DNA from: Flavobacterium quisquiliarum
GTDB lineage: Bacteria > Bacteroidota > Bacteroidia > Flavobacteriales > Flavobacteriaceae
Assembly: GCF_019308285.1 (NCBI RefSeq)
Contig: NZ_WWEM01000035.1
Coordinates: 62,001-126,000, forward strand
Direction of reading: 5' to 3'
Length of the DNA stretch: 64,000 nucleotides
Shown: piece by piece, positions 43,712 to 52,894 of the stretch
Position numbering within the stretch: the stretch's first letter is position 1
Layout of the letters: each line of letters starts with the position of its first letter
Notes under the pieces: generated by a model
Database searches by the model: none
Seen by the model: only the letters and a program-made list of their open reading frames with translations
What the model was told of the DNA's origin: nothing
Made by a program: the position numbers and the translations under genes

Positions 43712-46015
43712 ATGAATCAAGATTATATAAAACCAGACAATTGGTCCATCATTGAAGAAGGATTTGATGCAGAGAGAGTAAAATCGTCTGAAAGTCTCTT
43801 TAGCATTGGAAACGGCGCTATGGGACAACGCGCCAATTTTGAAGAAACTTATTCGGCAGAAACTTTCCAAGGAAGTTATATTGCTGGAATTTATTATCCA
43901 GACAAAACAAAAGTGGGATGGTGGAAAAACGGTTATCCGAAATATTTTGCCAAAGTACTTAACGCTCCAAACTGGATTGGAATTGACATTGAAATCAACG
44001 AAGAAAATCTTGATTTAAATACATGTACCGAAGTTAGAAACTTCCGCAGAGAATTGAATATGAAAGAAGGTTGGTACAATCGTTCTTTTGAAGCCGTTCT
44101 TAAAAACGGAACTGAAATCGCTGTAAATGTTCGTCGTTTTCTTTCATTAGATTTAGACGAAGCCGGAATCATTAAATACGACATTACGCCTTTAAATAAA
44201 GATGCAAAAATCGTTTACAAACCTTACGTTGACGCTGGTGTAACTAATGAAGATGCGAACTGGGAAGAAAAATTCTGGGAACCGCTTGAAGTCAAAAAAG
44301 GTACAAACGAAGCTTTTGTTACAGCTCAAACGTTTAAAACGCATTTTAAAGTTACGACTTTCATGCACAATACGATTTTGGCAAACGGAGAAAACATCAA
44401 CGTTTCGCCATCAACAATCGACTCAACGACAGATAAAGTTCAATATACTTACGGAACTATTATTGCAAAAGGACAAACCTCATCCATTCAAAAAATTGGT
44501 GGATATACGGTTTCTTTAAATCACGAAAATACGTTGGCTGGAGCCGAAAAAGTAATCAAATCTGCTGTTGCTTTAGGATATGATGCTTTACTTCAAAATC
44601 AAATTGATGCTTGGGCAAAAATCTGGGAAATGTCAGATATTACTATTGAAGGCGATGTAAAAGCGCAACAGGGAATTCGTTTCAACATCTTCCAATTAAA
44701 CCAAACGTATTCAGGAAAAGATTCTCGTTTAAATATTGGGCCAAAAGGTTTCACCGGAGAAAAATACGGCGGATCAACTTATTGGGATACTGAAGCATAT
44801 TGTATTCCGTTTTATATGGCGACAAAAGACCAGCAGGTTGCAAGAAACTTATTGACATATCGTTACAATCAATTAGACAAAGCGATTGAAAATGCTAAAG
44901 ATAATTTAGGTTTCAAAAACGGCGCGGCATTGTATCCGATGGTGACCATGAATGGTGAAGAATGCCACAACGAATGGGAAATCACACACGAAGAAATTCA
45001 TAGAAATGGAGCGATTGCTTTTGCAATTTACAACTATAACCGCTACACGGGAGATTACTCTTATATTCCAGAAAAAGGTTTAGAAGTTTTAATCGGAATT
45101 GCTCGTTTCTGGCACCAAAGAGCTTCTTTCTCAAAAGATAAAAACCAATATGTGATTTTGGGAGTTACGGGTCCAAACGAATACGAAAATAACATCAACA
45201 ATAATTTCTACACCAATTATATCGCAAAATGGTGTATTGATTTTGCTACTGAACAAATCGAAAAAGTGGCTTCAGAATATCCTGCTGATCACAAAAGAGT
45301 TATGGATAAAATAAGTCTTTCTGCAGAAGAAATCAAAGAATGGAAAAAAGTAGCAGATAACATGTACTTCCCTATTTCTGAAGAACTTGGAATCTACTTA
45401 CAACAAGATGGTTTCTTGGATAAAGATTTAGTTCCTGTAAAAGATTTAGACAAATCACAGCGTCCAATTAACCAAAAATGGTCTTGGGATCGCGTATTGC
45501 GTTCGCCATACATCAAACAGGCTGACGTTTTACAAGGTTTCTATTTCTTCGAAGATCATTTTTCTAAAGAAGAATTAAAACGCAACTTCGAATTCTATGA
45601 ATCATTTACGGTTCATGAAAGTTCACTTTCGCCTTGCGTTCACTCAATTCAGGCTGCAGCTTTAGATAAAATGGACATGGCATATACATTTTATTTAAGA
45701 ACTTCTCGTTTGGATTTGGACGATTATAACAAAGAAGTAGAAGAAGGTTGTCATATCACGTCAATGGCCGGTACATGGATGAGTATCGTGGAAGGCTTTG
45801 GAGGAATGCGTGTTAAAAATGACCAACTTCATTTCTCGCCAAAAATTCCAAAAGAATGGAAAGGTTATTCGTTTAAAATCAATTTCAGAAACCAAATTTT
45901 AAAAGTTTCTGTAAATCATAATGAAACCACTTTTACTGTAGATAGCGATCAAGATTTAAATATCGTAGTAAATGGAGAAACCATAACAGCTGGGAAACTC
46001 GCTCAAATTAATTAA
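43712..46015 (+). CDS. GH65 glycoside phosphorylase, probable maltose phosphorylase
   Basis: The 767-residue cytoplasmic protein has the GH65 N-terminal beta-sandwich (SLFSIGNGAMGQRANFEE), linker and (alpha/alpha)6 barrel. In the barrel, YGGSTYWDTEAYCIPFYM and ECHNEWEITHEEIHRNGAI (with the general-acid Glu region) and GVTGPNEYENNINNNFYTN are the family blocks. No signal peptide. It would split maltose with phosphate into glucose and beta-glucose 1-phosphate. Kojibiose or trehalose phosphorylase are alternatives within GH65, but the starch context and pgmB favour maltose. Confidence 0.92.
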   Translation: MNQDYIKPDNWSIIEEGFDAERVKSSESLFSIGNGAMGQRANFEETYSAETFQGSYIAGIYYPDKTKVGWWKNGYPKYFAKVLNAPNWIGIDIEINEENLDLNTCTEVRNFRRELNMKEGWYNRSFEAVLKNGTEIAVNVRRFLSLDLDEAGIIKYDITPLNKDAKIVYKPYVDAGVTNEDANWEEKFWEPLEVKKGTNEAFVTAQTFKTHFKVTTFMHNTILANGENINVSPSTIDSTTDKVQYTYGTIIAKGQTSSIQKIGGYTVSLNHENTLAGAEKVIKSAVALGYDALLQNQIDAWAKIWEMSDITIEGDVKAQQGIRFNIFQLNQTYSGKDSRLNIGPKGFTGEKYGGSTYWDTEAYCIPFYMATKDQQVARNLLTYRYNQLDKAIENAKDNLGFKNGAALYPMVTMNGEECHNEWEITHEEIHRNGAIAFAIYNYNRYTGDYSYIPEKGLEVLIGIARFWHQRASFSKDKNQYVILGVTGPNEYENNINNNFYTNYIAKWCIDFATEQIEKVASEYPADHKRVMDKISLSAEEIKEWKKVADNMYFPISEELGIYLQQDGFLDKDLVPVKDLDKSQRPINQKWSWDRVLRSPYIKQADVLQGFYFFEDHFSKEELKRNFEFYESFTVHESSLSPCVHSIQAAALDKMDMAYTFYLRTSRLDLDDYNKEVEEGCHITSMAGTWMSIVEGFGGMRVKNDQLHFSPKIPKEWKGYSFKINFRNQILKVSVNHNETTFTVDSDQDLNIVVNGETITAGKLAQIN

Positions 46016-46041
46016 ATTACAATACTCTAAAAATCAAAAAC

Positions 46042-48156
46042 ATGAAAAACTTATTTTTCGCAAGTTTAATTTTGTTTGCGTTCAGCACCGTTGCAAAAGC
46101 GCAGCAGTTAAAATCACCCGAAGGAAAGTTCGTAATGGAATTTTCTCTTCAAAACGATGGAACTCCAACGTACAATTTAAAATACAAAAACAAAGAAGTT
46201 GTAAAAACTAGTAAATTGGGTCTTGAACTTAAAGATGATAAAAAATCTTTATTGAATGACTTTACAATCGCTGATACTAAAACTTCAACTTTTGATGAAA
46301 CTTGGAAACCAGTTTGGGGAGAAGTAGATCACATCAGAAATCATTATAATGAATTAGCTGTTACCCTTAATCAAAAAGGAACAGACAGACAAATCGTAAT
46401 CCGTTTTCGTTTATTCGATGATGGTTTAGGATTCAGATATGAATTTCCAGCGCAAAAGAATCTTACTTACTTTATAATTAAAGAAGAAAGATCTCAATTT
46501 GCAATGACTGGAGATCATACTGCATTCTGGATTCCGGGAGATTATGACACGCAGGAATACGATTATACCAAATCGAAATTATCTGAAATTAGAGGTTTAT
46601 CTGAAAAAGCATATACAGCAAACGTTTCTCAAAAATCCTTTTCTCCAACAGGAGTTCAGACTTCTTTGATGTTAAAAACAAATGATGGAATCTACATCAA
46701 CTTACACGAAGCTGCTTTGATTGACTATTCTTGTATGCACTTAAATTTAGATGATAAAAACTTAATTTTTGAATCTTGGTTAACGCCAGATGCAAAAGGA
46801 GATAAAGGCCACATGCAGGCTCCTAATCACTCTCCTTGGAGAACGATTATTGTAAGCGATGATGCAAGAGAAATTCTTTCATCAAAAATGACTTATAACT
46901 TAAACGATCCATCGAAGATTGAGGAAACTTCTTGGATCAAACCTGTAAAATATGTTGGTGTTTGGTGGGAAATGATTACAGGAAAAAGCTCTTGGTCGTA
47001 CACAAATGATTATCCAACGGTTCAATTGGGTGTTACAGATTTCGCAAAAGCAAAACCAAACGGAACACACGGAGCTAACAATGCTAACGTAAAAAAATAC
47101 ATTGACTTCGCTGCTGCAAATGGTTTTGATGCTGTTTTGGTGGAAGGATGGAACGAAGGTTGGGAAGATTGGTTTGGACATTCAAAAGATTATGTTTTTG
47201 ATTTCTTGACTCCTTACCCAGATTTCGATGTAAAAGGGCTGCATGAATATGCAAAATCTAAAGGTGTAAAAATCATCATGCACCACGAAACTTCAGGTTC
47301 TGTTCGTAACTACGAGCGTCACATGGATGCTGCTTACAAATTTATGAACGATAACGGATACAATGCTGTAAAAAGCGGTTACGTTGGAGATATTTTGCCA
47401 AGAGGCGAAAACCATTACAGCCAATGGATTGTAAACCACTATCAATACGCTATCGAAAAAGCAGCTGATTATAAAATTATGGTAAACGCTCACGAAGCGG
47501 TTCGTCCAACAGGAATTGCTAGAACGTATCCTAACTTAATTGGAAACGAAGCAGCAAGAGGAACAGAATACCAAGCTTTTGGTGGCTCTAAACCAAATCA
47601 CGTTACGGTATTACCATTTACACGTTTAATTGGTGGTCCAATGGATTACACTCCGGGAATCTTCGAAATGGATATCAGTAAAATGAATCCTGAGAACAAA
47701 TCGCATGTAAACAGTACATTGGCAAATCAATTAGCATTATACGTTACCATGTATAGCCCATTGCAAATGGCAGCTGATACTCCGGAAAATTACAACCGTT
47801 TTCCAGATGCATTCCAATTTATTAAAGATGTGGCTGTAGATTGGTCAGAAAGTAAATATATTGAAGCTGAACCAGGAGATTTTATCACAGTTGCCCGTAA
47901 AGCAAAAGGAACAAACAACTGGTTTGTTGGAAACGTAAACGGAGAAACTCCACGTACATCAAACATCGATTTCAGTTTCCTTGAAAAAGGCAAAAAATAT
48001 ACAGCAACAATTTATGCTGATGCAAAAGATGCGCATTACAAAACAAATCCGCAAGCTTATACAATTAAGAAAATTGCTGTAACAAATAAATCAAAATTAT
48101 CTCAGTTTTCTGCTCCAGGCGGAGGATATGCAATAAGCATTATCGAAACTAAATAG
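46042..48156 (+). CDS. susB: GH97 alpha-glucosidase (SusB-like)
   Basis: The 704-residue secreted protein (signal peptide ending AKAQQ) has the GH97 N-terminal beta domain, the catalytic barrel (VGVWWEMITGKSSW, VLVEGWNEGWEDW) and a C-terminal beta domain. NAHEAVRPTG and LIGNEAARGTEY carry the conserved Glu residues of the inverting, calcium-dependent SusB group. It releases glucose from maltodextrins in the periplasm. It follows the GH65 gene by 26 bases and ends at a strong terminator. Confidence 0.94.
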   Translation: MKNLFFASLILFAFSTVAKAQQLKSPEGKFVMEFSLQNDGTPTYNLKYKNKEVVKTSKLGLELKDDKKSLLNDFTIADTKTSTFDETWKPVWGEVDHIRNHYNELAVTLNQKGTDRQIVIRFRLFDDGLGFRYEFPAQKNLTYFIIKEERSQFAMTGDHTAFWIPGDYDTQEYDYTKSKLSEIRGLSEKAYTANVSQKSFSPTGVQTSLMLKTNDGIYINLHEAALIDYSCMHLNLDDKNLIFESWLTPDAKGDKGHMQAPNHSPWRTIIVSDDAREILSSKMTYNLNDPSKIEETSWIKPVKYVGVWWEMITGKSSWSYTNDYPTVQLGVTDFAKAKPNGTHGANNANVKKYIDFAAANGFDAVLVEGWNEGWEDWFGHSKDYVFDFLTPYPDFDVKGLHEYAKSKGVKIIMHHETSGSVRNYERHMDAAYKFMNDNGYNAVKSGYVGDILPRGENHYSQWIVNHYQYAIEKAADYKIMVNAHEAVRPTGIARTYPNLIGNEAARGTEYQAFGGSKPNHVTVLPFTRLIGGPMDYTPGIFEMDISKMNPENKSHVNSTLANQLALYVTMYSPLQMAADTPENYNRFPDAFQFIKDVAVDWSESKYIEAEPGDFITVARKAKGTNNWFVGNVNGETPRTSNIDFSFLEKGKKYTATIYADAKDAHYKTNPQAYTIKKIAVTNKSKLSQFSAPGGGYAISIIETK

Positions 48157-48162
48157 TTTTTC

Positions 48163-48203
48163 AAAGACAAGTAATTTCCCCCTAGATTACTTGTCTTTTT
48201 TTT
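48163..48203 (+). terminator. Terminator after the GH97 gene
   Basis: A 13-bp perfect stem (48163-48175 with 48185-48197) followed by T. It closes the transporter-pgmB-GH65-GH97 unit. Confidence 0.9.
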
Positions 48204-48224
48204 AAATTGCAAAAAGCTTATCCG

Positions 48225-48245
48225 AACAGGTTTTAAAAACCTGTT
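48225..48245. repeat. Palindrome AACAGGTTTT/AAAACCTGTT
   Basis: A near-continuous 21-base palindrome with a single central A, just after the GH97 terminator and 20 bases before a larger inverted repeat built on a similar AAGGTTT/AAACCTT theme. Confidence 0.7.
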
Positions 48246-48265
48246 AGGTATTATATCAGGTCAGT

Positions 48266-48345
48266 CCTGCAAGGTTTCCAAAACCTTGTAGGTTTTCTAA
48301 AGTTTTACTCAATTTATACCTACAAGGTTTTGGGAACCTTGCAGG
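48266..48345. repeat. 28-bp inverted repeat (CCTGCAAGGTTT type)
   Basis: Arms 48266-48293 and 48318-48345 are complementary at 27 of 28 positions. Each arm is itself near-palindromic (CAAGGTTT...AAACCTTG), so each can fold alone or with the other. It ends 22 bases before the esterase ATG. Confidence 0.88.
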
Positions 48346-48367
48346 AAATCAGAACCCAAAAAAGAGA

Positions 48368-49063
48368 ATGAATTACAGACTAACATTTTGGACAATTTTA
48401 CTAATATTTTTTGGCATAAACATTTATTCTCAACAGAAAGTAGTCGCTAAATATGATTACCTATTATATCTGCCAAAAGAGTATTCAAAAGAAACTAAGA
48501 AATATCCGCTTGTAATTTATCTTCATGGAGGAGGACAAAAAGGCAATGATTTAAATAAACTCAAAACATACGGCTTGCCTTATCTGATTGAAAAAGAACA
48601 AAATTTCGATTTTATAATTGCTTCGCCTCAATGTCCAGACAATAAATATTGGTCGACTGAAAATTGGTTCGAAACATTATACGCCGATTTGGAAGCAAAA
48701 TATAGAATCGATAAAAGCAGAATTTATATTACTGGAATCAGTATGGGAGGTTACGGTGCCTTTATTACCGCTTTAGATTTCCCTAATAAATTCGCAGCAG
48801 TTGTAGCCCTTTGCGGCGGTATTAACGATAGCGATTTAAAAAGAATTTGCAATCTCAGTAAAATTCCGATTTGGGCTTTTCACGGAACTGCCGATGATAA
48901 AATCCCTTTTAGTGAAACGGAGAGAATTGCAAAAGGTCTTGAATCTTGTAAAATCAAAAACAACTTCAAGTTTACCCGTTTAGAAAGTGAAGGTCATGAA
49001 ATTCAGTATTTATACGAAACAAAACCTGAAATCTATAAATGGATGCTGGAACAAAAGAAATAA
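48368..49063 (+). CDS. Secreted alpha/beta-hydrolase (esterase-like)
   Basis: The 231-residue protein has a signal peptide (ending NIYSQQ) and an alpha/beta-hydrolase fold of the PHB-depolymerase/phospholipase-carboxylesterase kind. YPLVIYLHGGGQKG gives the oxyanion-hole loop, TGISMGGYGAF the nucleophile Ser, HGTADDKIP the Asp and ESEGHEI the His. Its substrate is unknown; removal of ester groups from starch is a guess from context. It precedes the cyclomaltodextrinase-like gene by 12 bases. Confidence 0.85.
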   Translation: MNYRLTFWTILLIFFGINIYSQQKVVAKYDYLLYLPKEYSKETKKYPLVIYLHGGGQKGNDLNKLKTYGLPYLIEKEQNFDFIIASPQCPDNKYWSTENWFETLYADLEAKYRIDKSRIYITGISMGGYGAFITALDFPNKFAAVVALCGGINDSDLKRICNLSKIPIWAFHGTADDKIPFSETERIAKGLESCKIKNNFKFTRLESEGHEIQYLYETKPEIYKWMLEQKK

Positions 49064-49075
49064 AAAATACAAACT

Positions 49076-50938
49076 ATGAAAAACCAAAAAACATCACTTA
49101 TCTATAAATTAATCCTATTGGTTTTGTTGTTTTCCGCTTCTGCGAAAGCACAAATCCAAAAAGTAGAACCGCCATTTTGGTACGCAGGAATGAAAAATTC
49201 GGAACTGCAGATTATGTTCTACGGAAAAAATATTGCACAATATGAAGCTTCCGTTTCTAATAATGTTGCTATTAAAAACGTCGAGAAAACAGAAAACCCA
49301 AATTACCTTTTCGTAACAATCGACACAAAAGATGTAAAAGCTTCTGAATTGATTTTCTCTTTCAAAAACAAAAATAAAGTCGCTTTTACTCAGAAATATA
49401 CTCTTAAAGAAAGAAGAGCCAATTCTGCCGACAGAAAAAGCTACGATGCTTCTGATTTAATTTACTTAATCATGCCAGATCGTTTTGCAAACGGAAACCC
49501 TAAAAATGATAGCAATGCTTCCTTAACTGAAAAAGGAAACCGTCAGGATCCAAGCGGACGTCATGGAGGAGATATAGAAGGAATTATCAAAAACTTAGAT
49601 TATATTTCATCTCTTGGTGCAACTACAATCTGGAGCACGCCTTTATGCGAAGACAACGACAAACAACATTCGTATCATACTTACGGACAATCGGATGTTT
49701 ACAAAATTGATCCCCGTTACGGAACAAACGATGATTACGCTCGTTTATCGGCAGAAATGCATAAAAAGAATATGAAACTGGTTATGGATTATGTGACGAA
49801 TCATTGGGGAATTACGCACTGGATGATGAAAGATATTCCAACCAAAACATGGTTCAATCAATTTGAGACTTTTACACAAACACACCACAGACGTGAAGTA
49901 ATTACAGATATTCACGCTTCAAAAATAGATCAGGAAGTTTGCGTTGATGGATGGTTTGTACCTTCAATGCCAGATTTGAATTTAAGAAATCCTTTGGTTG
50001 CAAAATATTTAACTCAAAATGCTATTTGGTGGATCGAATTTGCCAATCTTGACGGATTCAGAGTAGATACTTATAACTATTCAGATAAAACAGCAATGGC
50101 AAATTGGGCAAAAGCCATTACAGACGAATATCCGAACTTTAATATTGTGGGCGAAATCTGGATGCACAATCAAGCAAATTTAGCATTTTGGCAGAAAGAC
50201 AGCAAAATTGGCGCTATCGAAAATTACAATTCAAATCTTCCAAGTGTAATGGATTTTACGCTTCAAAGCCAGATTACTTCTGCTTTCAACGAAAACGAAC
50301 CAAGCTGGGATAACGGATTGATTAAATTCTACAACAATTTTGCTATGGATTTTTTATATCCAAATACCAATAACATTTTGGTTTTTTCCGAAAATCACGA
50401 TACAGATCGTATGAACGAAAAGTTCAAATATGATTTACCAAAATACAAACTAGCGATGACTTTATTGGCAACGGTTCGCGGAATTCCACAAATTTATTAC
50501 GGTTCAGAAATCGGAATGGGCGGTGATAAAGGAAAAGGTGGTGATGCAGATATTCGTCAGGATTTTCCAGGCGGATGGGCTGGCGATAAAAACAACGCTT
50601 TTACCAAAGAAGGAAGAACGGCTGAACAAGCTGCTTTCTTTGATTTCTCTTCAAAATTATTCAACTGGAGAAAATCAAACGAAGCCGTTCATTTCGGAAA
50701 AATGACGCATTACATTCCAGAAAATAACACTTATGTATATTTCAGATATACTGATAATAAAACCGTAATGGTCGTTTTCAATAATAATGCAAAAGAACAG
50801 GCTATAAAAACAGCTCGTTTCAAAGAAAACATCAAAAACTATAAATCAGGAAAAGATGTTATTACAGGAAAAACATTCAATTTAGCTACTGAAATTACTT
50901 TAGAACCAAAATCAGCTTTGGTTTTAGAATTGGAATAA
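49076..50938 (+). CDS. Periplasmic GH13 cyclomaltodextrinase/neopullulanase-like enzyme
   Basis: The 620-residue protein has a signal peptide (ending SAKAQ), an N-terminal beta domain (residues about 25-120) of the Cyclo-malt-dext_N kind, and the GH13 barrel: DYVTNH, nucleophile Asp in GFRVDTYNY, acid/base Glu in VGEIW and third Asp in SENHDTDR. A C-terminal beta domain follows. It resembles the cyclomaltodextrinase of Flavobacterium sp. 92 and SusA of Bacteroides. It would open or shorten imported maltodextrins in the periplasm. No T9SS tail. Confidence 0.92.
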   Translation: MKNQKTSLIYKLILLVLLFSASAKAQIQKVEPPFWYAGMKNSELQIMFYGKNIAQYEASVSNNVAIKNVEKTENPNYLFVTIDTKDVKASELIFSFKNKNKVAFTQKYTLKERRANSADRKSYDASDLIYLIMPDRFANGNPKNDSNASLTEKGNRQDPSGRHGGDIEGIIKNLDYISSLGATTIWSTPLCEDNDKQHSYHTYGQSDVYKIDPRYGTNDDYARLSAEMHKKNMKLVMDYVTNHWGITHWMMKDIPTKTWFNQFETFTQTHHRREVITDIHASKIDQEVCVDGWFVPSMPDLNLRNPLVAKYLTQNAIWWIEFANLDGFRVDTYNYSDKTAMANWAKAITDEYPNFNIVGEIWMHNQANLAFWQKDSKIGAIENYNSNLPSVMDFTLQSQITSAFNENEPSWDNGLIKFYNNFAMDFLYPNTNNILVFSENHDTDRMNEKFKYDLPKYKLAMTLLATVRGIPQIYYGSEIGMGGDKGKGGDADIRQDFPGGWAGDKNNAFTKEGRTAEQAAFFDFSSKLFNWRKSNEAVHFGKMTHYIPENNTYVYFRYTDNKTVMVVFNNNAKEQAIKTARFKENIKNYKSGKDVITGKTFNLATEITLEPKSALVLELE

Positions 50939-50963
50939 AAACGAAATCCGTTTAATTTTTTCC

Positions 50964-51022
50964 GCCACGAATTCACGAATTATTTTTTAAATCTTTGAGA
51001 ATAAAATTCGTGAATTCGTGGC
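50964..51022. repeat. Inverted repeat, family B, copy 1
   Basis: A perfect 18-bp stem (GCCACGAATTCACGAATT at 50964-50981; complement at 51005-51022) encloses a loop with ATCTTTGAGAATAAA. Copies 2 and 3 follow at 52754-52818 and 53581-53646. Confidence 0.92.
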
Positions 51023-51063
51023 TATTTTTTTCAACGCAATCCATCCTAAATTATTCTAAAATA

Positions 51064-52731
51064 ATGAAAAAATACACTTTCCTTTTTTTATCTTTAGTAT
51101 ACTTAACAATGAGTTGTTCTGGCTCAAAATCAGTTACAATGAATAACGAAAATACTTCGAAAATACCTTTCGTTTGGGAAGGAGCAAATGTTTATTTTTT
51201 ACTTACAGATCGTTTTTACAACGGAGACACTTCAAACGACGTCAATTTCAACCGAACCAAAACTCCCGGAAAACTCCGCGGATTTGAAGGCGGTGACATC
51301 ATCGGAATTACAAAAAAAATCGAATCAGGCTATTTTGAAAAATTAGGAATAAATGCCATTTGGCTTACGCCGATTGTAGAACAGATTCACGATGGTGTTG
51401 ATGAAGGAACTGGATTGAGTTACGGTTTTCATGGCTATTGGGCAAAAGACTGGACGGCTTTAGATCCAAATTTCGGAACCAAAGAAGATTTAGCCAATCT
51501 GGTCAAAAAAGCGCACGAAAAAGGCATCAGAATAATTCTGGATGGTGTAATTAATCATACTGGACCCGTAACTCCAGAAGATCCCGTTTGGCCTTCAGAT
51601 TGGGTAAGAACCGGCGTTGTCTGCGATTACAAATCTTTTGAAAATACTACTATGTGTACTTTGGTAGAAAATCTTCCAGATGTAAGAACAGAAAGTGTTC
51701 AGGAAGTTGCACTCCCACCTTTCTTAATCGAAAAATGGAAAAAAGAAGGACGCTACGAAAAAGAAATTGCTTCGCTTGACGAATTCTTCAAAAGAACGAA
51801 TTATCCAAGAACGCCAAAATATTACATCATAAAATGGCTTACAGATTATATTACAGAGTTTGGAATTGACGGTTATCGCGCTGACACTGTAAAACATACC
51901 GAAGAAGGCGTTTGGGCCGATTTCAAAAAAGAATGCGAATACGCTTTCGAAACATGGAAAAAACACCATCCAATGCAGGTTTTAGACCAAAATCCGTTTT
52001 ACACGATTGCCGAAGTTTACGGTTACGGAATCAGCGGTGGTCAGGATTATGATTTTGGAGACCGAAAAGTAAATTACTTTCAGAATGGTTTCAACAGCAT
52101 GATCAATTTTGAATTCAAATGGAATGCTGGTCAAAACGATTACGAAGGTTTATTTTCGAAATATTCGAATGCTTTGAATAATGATTTAAAAGGATATTCG
52201 GTTTTAAATTATATGTCTTCTCATGACGATGGACAACCTTTTGATGCCAATCGAACAAAAAGCATTGAAACAGCAAACAAACTCTTACTTTCCCCAGGAA
52301 TGTCTCAGGTTTATTACGGCGACGAATCAGCACGATCTTTGGTTATTGAAGGAACTCAGGGCGATGCCACTTTACGTTCGAATATGAATTGGGAAGATAT
52401 TCAAAACAATCCTGAAACACAGAAAACACTTTTACATTGGCAAAAATTAGGACAGTTTAGACGAAATCATCCTGCTGTTGGTGCTGGTGTTCATAAACTG
52501 ATTAATCCGTATCCTTACACTTTTTCAAGAACGTTTACGCAAGGTAGTTTTACAGACAAAGTCGTTATGGGATTAGATTTACCAAAAGGGAGAAAAGAAC
52601 TTCCTGTCGGCGATATCTTCCCAAATGGAACTAAATTAAAAGATTCTTATTCAAATCATGAAGTCGAAGTTATTGATGGAAAAGTGATTATCGACAATGA
52701 TTTTGATATTGTTTTGTTGGAGAAGATTTAA
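51064..52731 (+). CDS. Alpha-amylase family (GH13) lipoprotein
   Basis: The 555-residue lipoprotein (Cys18 in TMSC) has a complete GH13 barrel: GIRIILDGVINHTG, nucleophile Asp in GYRADTVKH, acid/base Glu in TIAEVYG and third Asp in SSHDDGQ, and a short C-terminal beta domain. ATG 51064 begins the lipoprotein signal; the frame upstream runs through repeat copy 1. It is the only amylase here predicted to be lipid-anchored, and could sit at the outer membrane (the SusG position) or in the periplasm. Its stop codon at 52729-52731 overlaps the left arm of a composite repeat. Confidence 0.92.
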   Translation: MKKYTFLFLSLVYLTMSCSGSKSVTMNNENTSKIPFVWEGANVYFLLTDRFYNGDTSNDVNFNRTKTPGKLRGFEGGDIIGITKKIESGYFEKLGINAIWLTPIVEQIHDGVDEGTGLSYGFHGYWAKDWTALDPNFGTKEDLANLVKKAHEKGIRIILDGVINHTGPVTPEDPVWPSDWVRTGVVCDYKSFENTTMCTLVENLPDVRTESVQEVALPPFLIEKWKKEGRYEKEIASLDEFFKRTNYPRTPKYYIIKWLTDYITEFGIDGYRADTVKHTEEGVWADFKKECEYAFETWKKHHPMQVLDQNPFYTIAEVYGYGISGGQDYDFGDRKVNYFQNGFNSMINFEFKWNAGQNDYEGLFSKYSNALNNDLKGYSVLNYMSSHDDGQPFDANRTKSIETANKLLLSPGMSQVYYGDESARSLVIEGTQGDATLRSNMNWEDIQNNPETQKTLLHWQKLGQFRRNHPAVGAGVHKLINPYPYTFSRTFTQGSFTDKVVMGLDLPKGRKELPVGDIFPNGTKLKDSYSNHEVEVIDGKVIIDNDFDIVLLEKI

Positions 52732-52878
52732 CCGCTAAGAGCGCAAATTTTTTTAGCCACGAATTCACGAATTTTTATTCTCAAAGATTTTAAAAAATAA
52801 TTCGTGAATTCGTGGCTATTTAATTTTCACTAATTTATTTGCGAACCTTGTGTAAAACTTTGCGACCTTTGCGGTTAA
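52729..52878. repeat. Family A inverted repeat, interrupted by family B
   Basis: The left arm TTAACCGCTAAGAGCGCAAA-like (from 52729) pairs with the right end at about 52859-52878 (CTTTGCGACCTTTGCGGTTA) with about 17 of 20 matches. A complete family B element lies inside. The arms match the copies at 3733 and 29637. Confidence 0.8.
52754..52818. repeat. Inverted repeat, family B, copy 2 (reversed loop)
   Basis: The 20-bp perfect arms (52754-52773 and 52799-52818) enclose TTATTCTCAAAGAT, the reverse complement of the loop in copies 1 and 3. The stem is symmetric, but the loop shows that this copy is inverted. Confidence 0.92.
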
Positions 52879-52894
52879 GAAAAAAAACTGCAAA

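Noticed and set aside
46900..47181. 93-residue minus-strand ORF inside the GH97 gene
   Set aside because: Shadow of conserved GH97 codons; no promoter or leader and no recognisable domain.
50995..51063. Upstream extension of the lipid-anchored amylase frame
   Set aside because: It reads through a family B repeat arm; the lipoprotein signal starts at ATG 51064.
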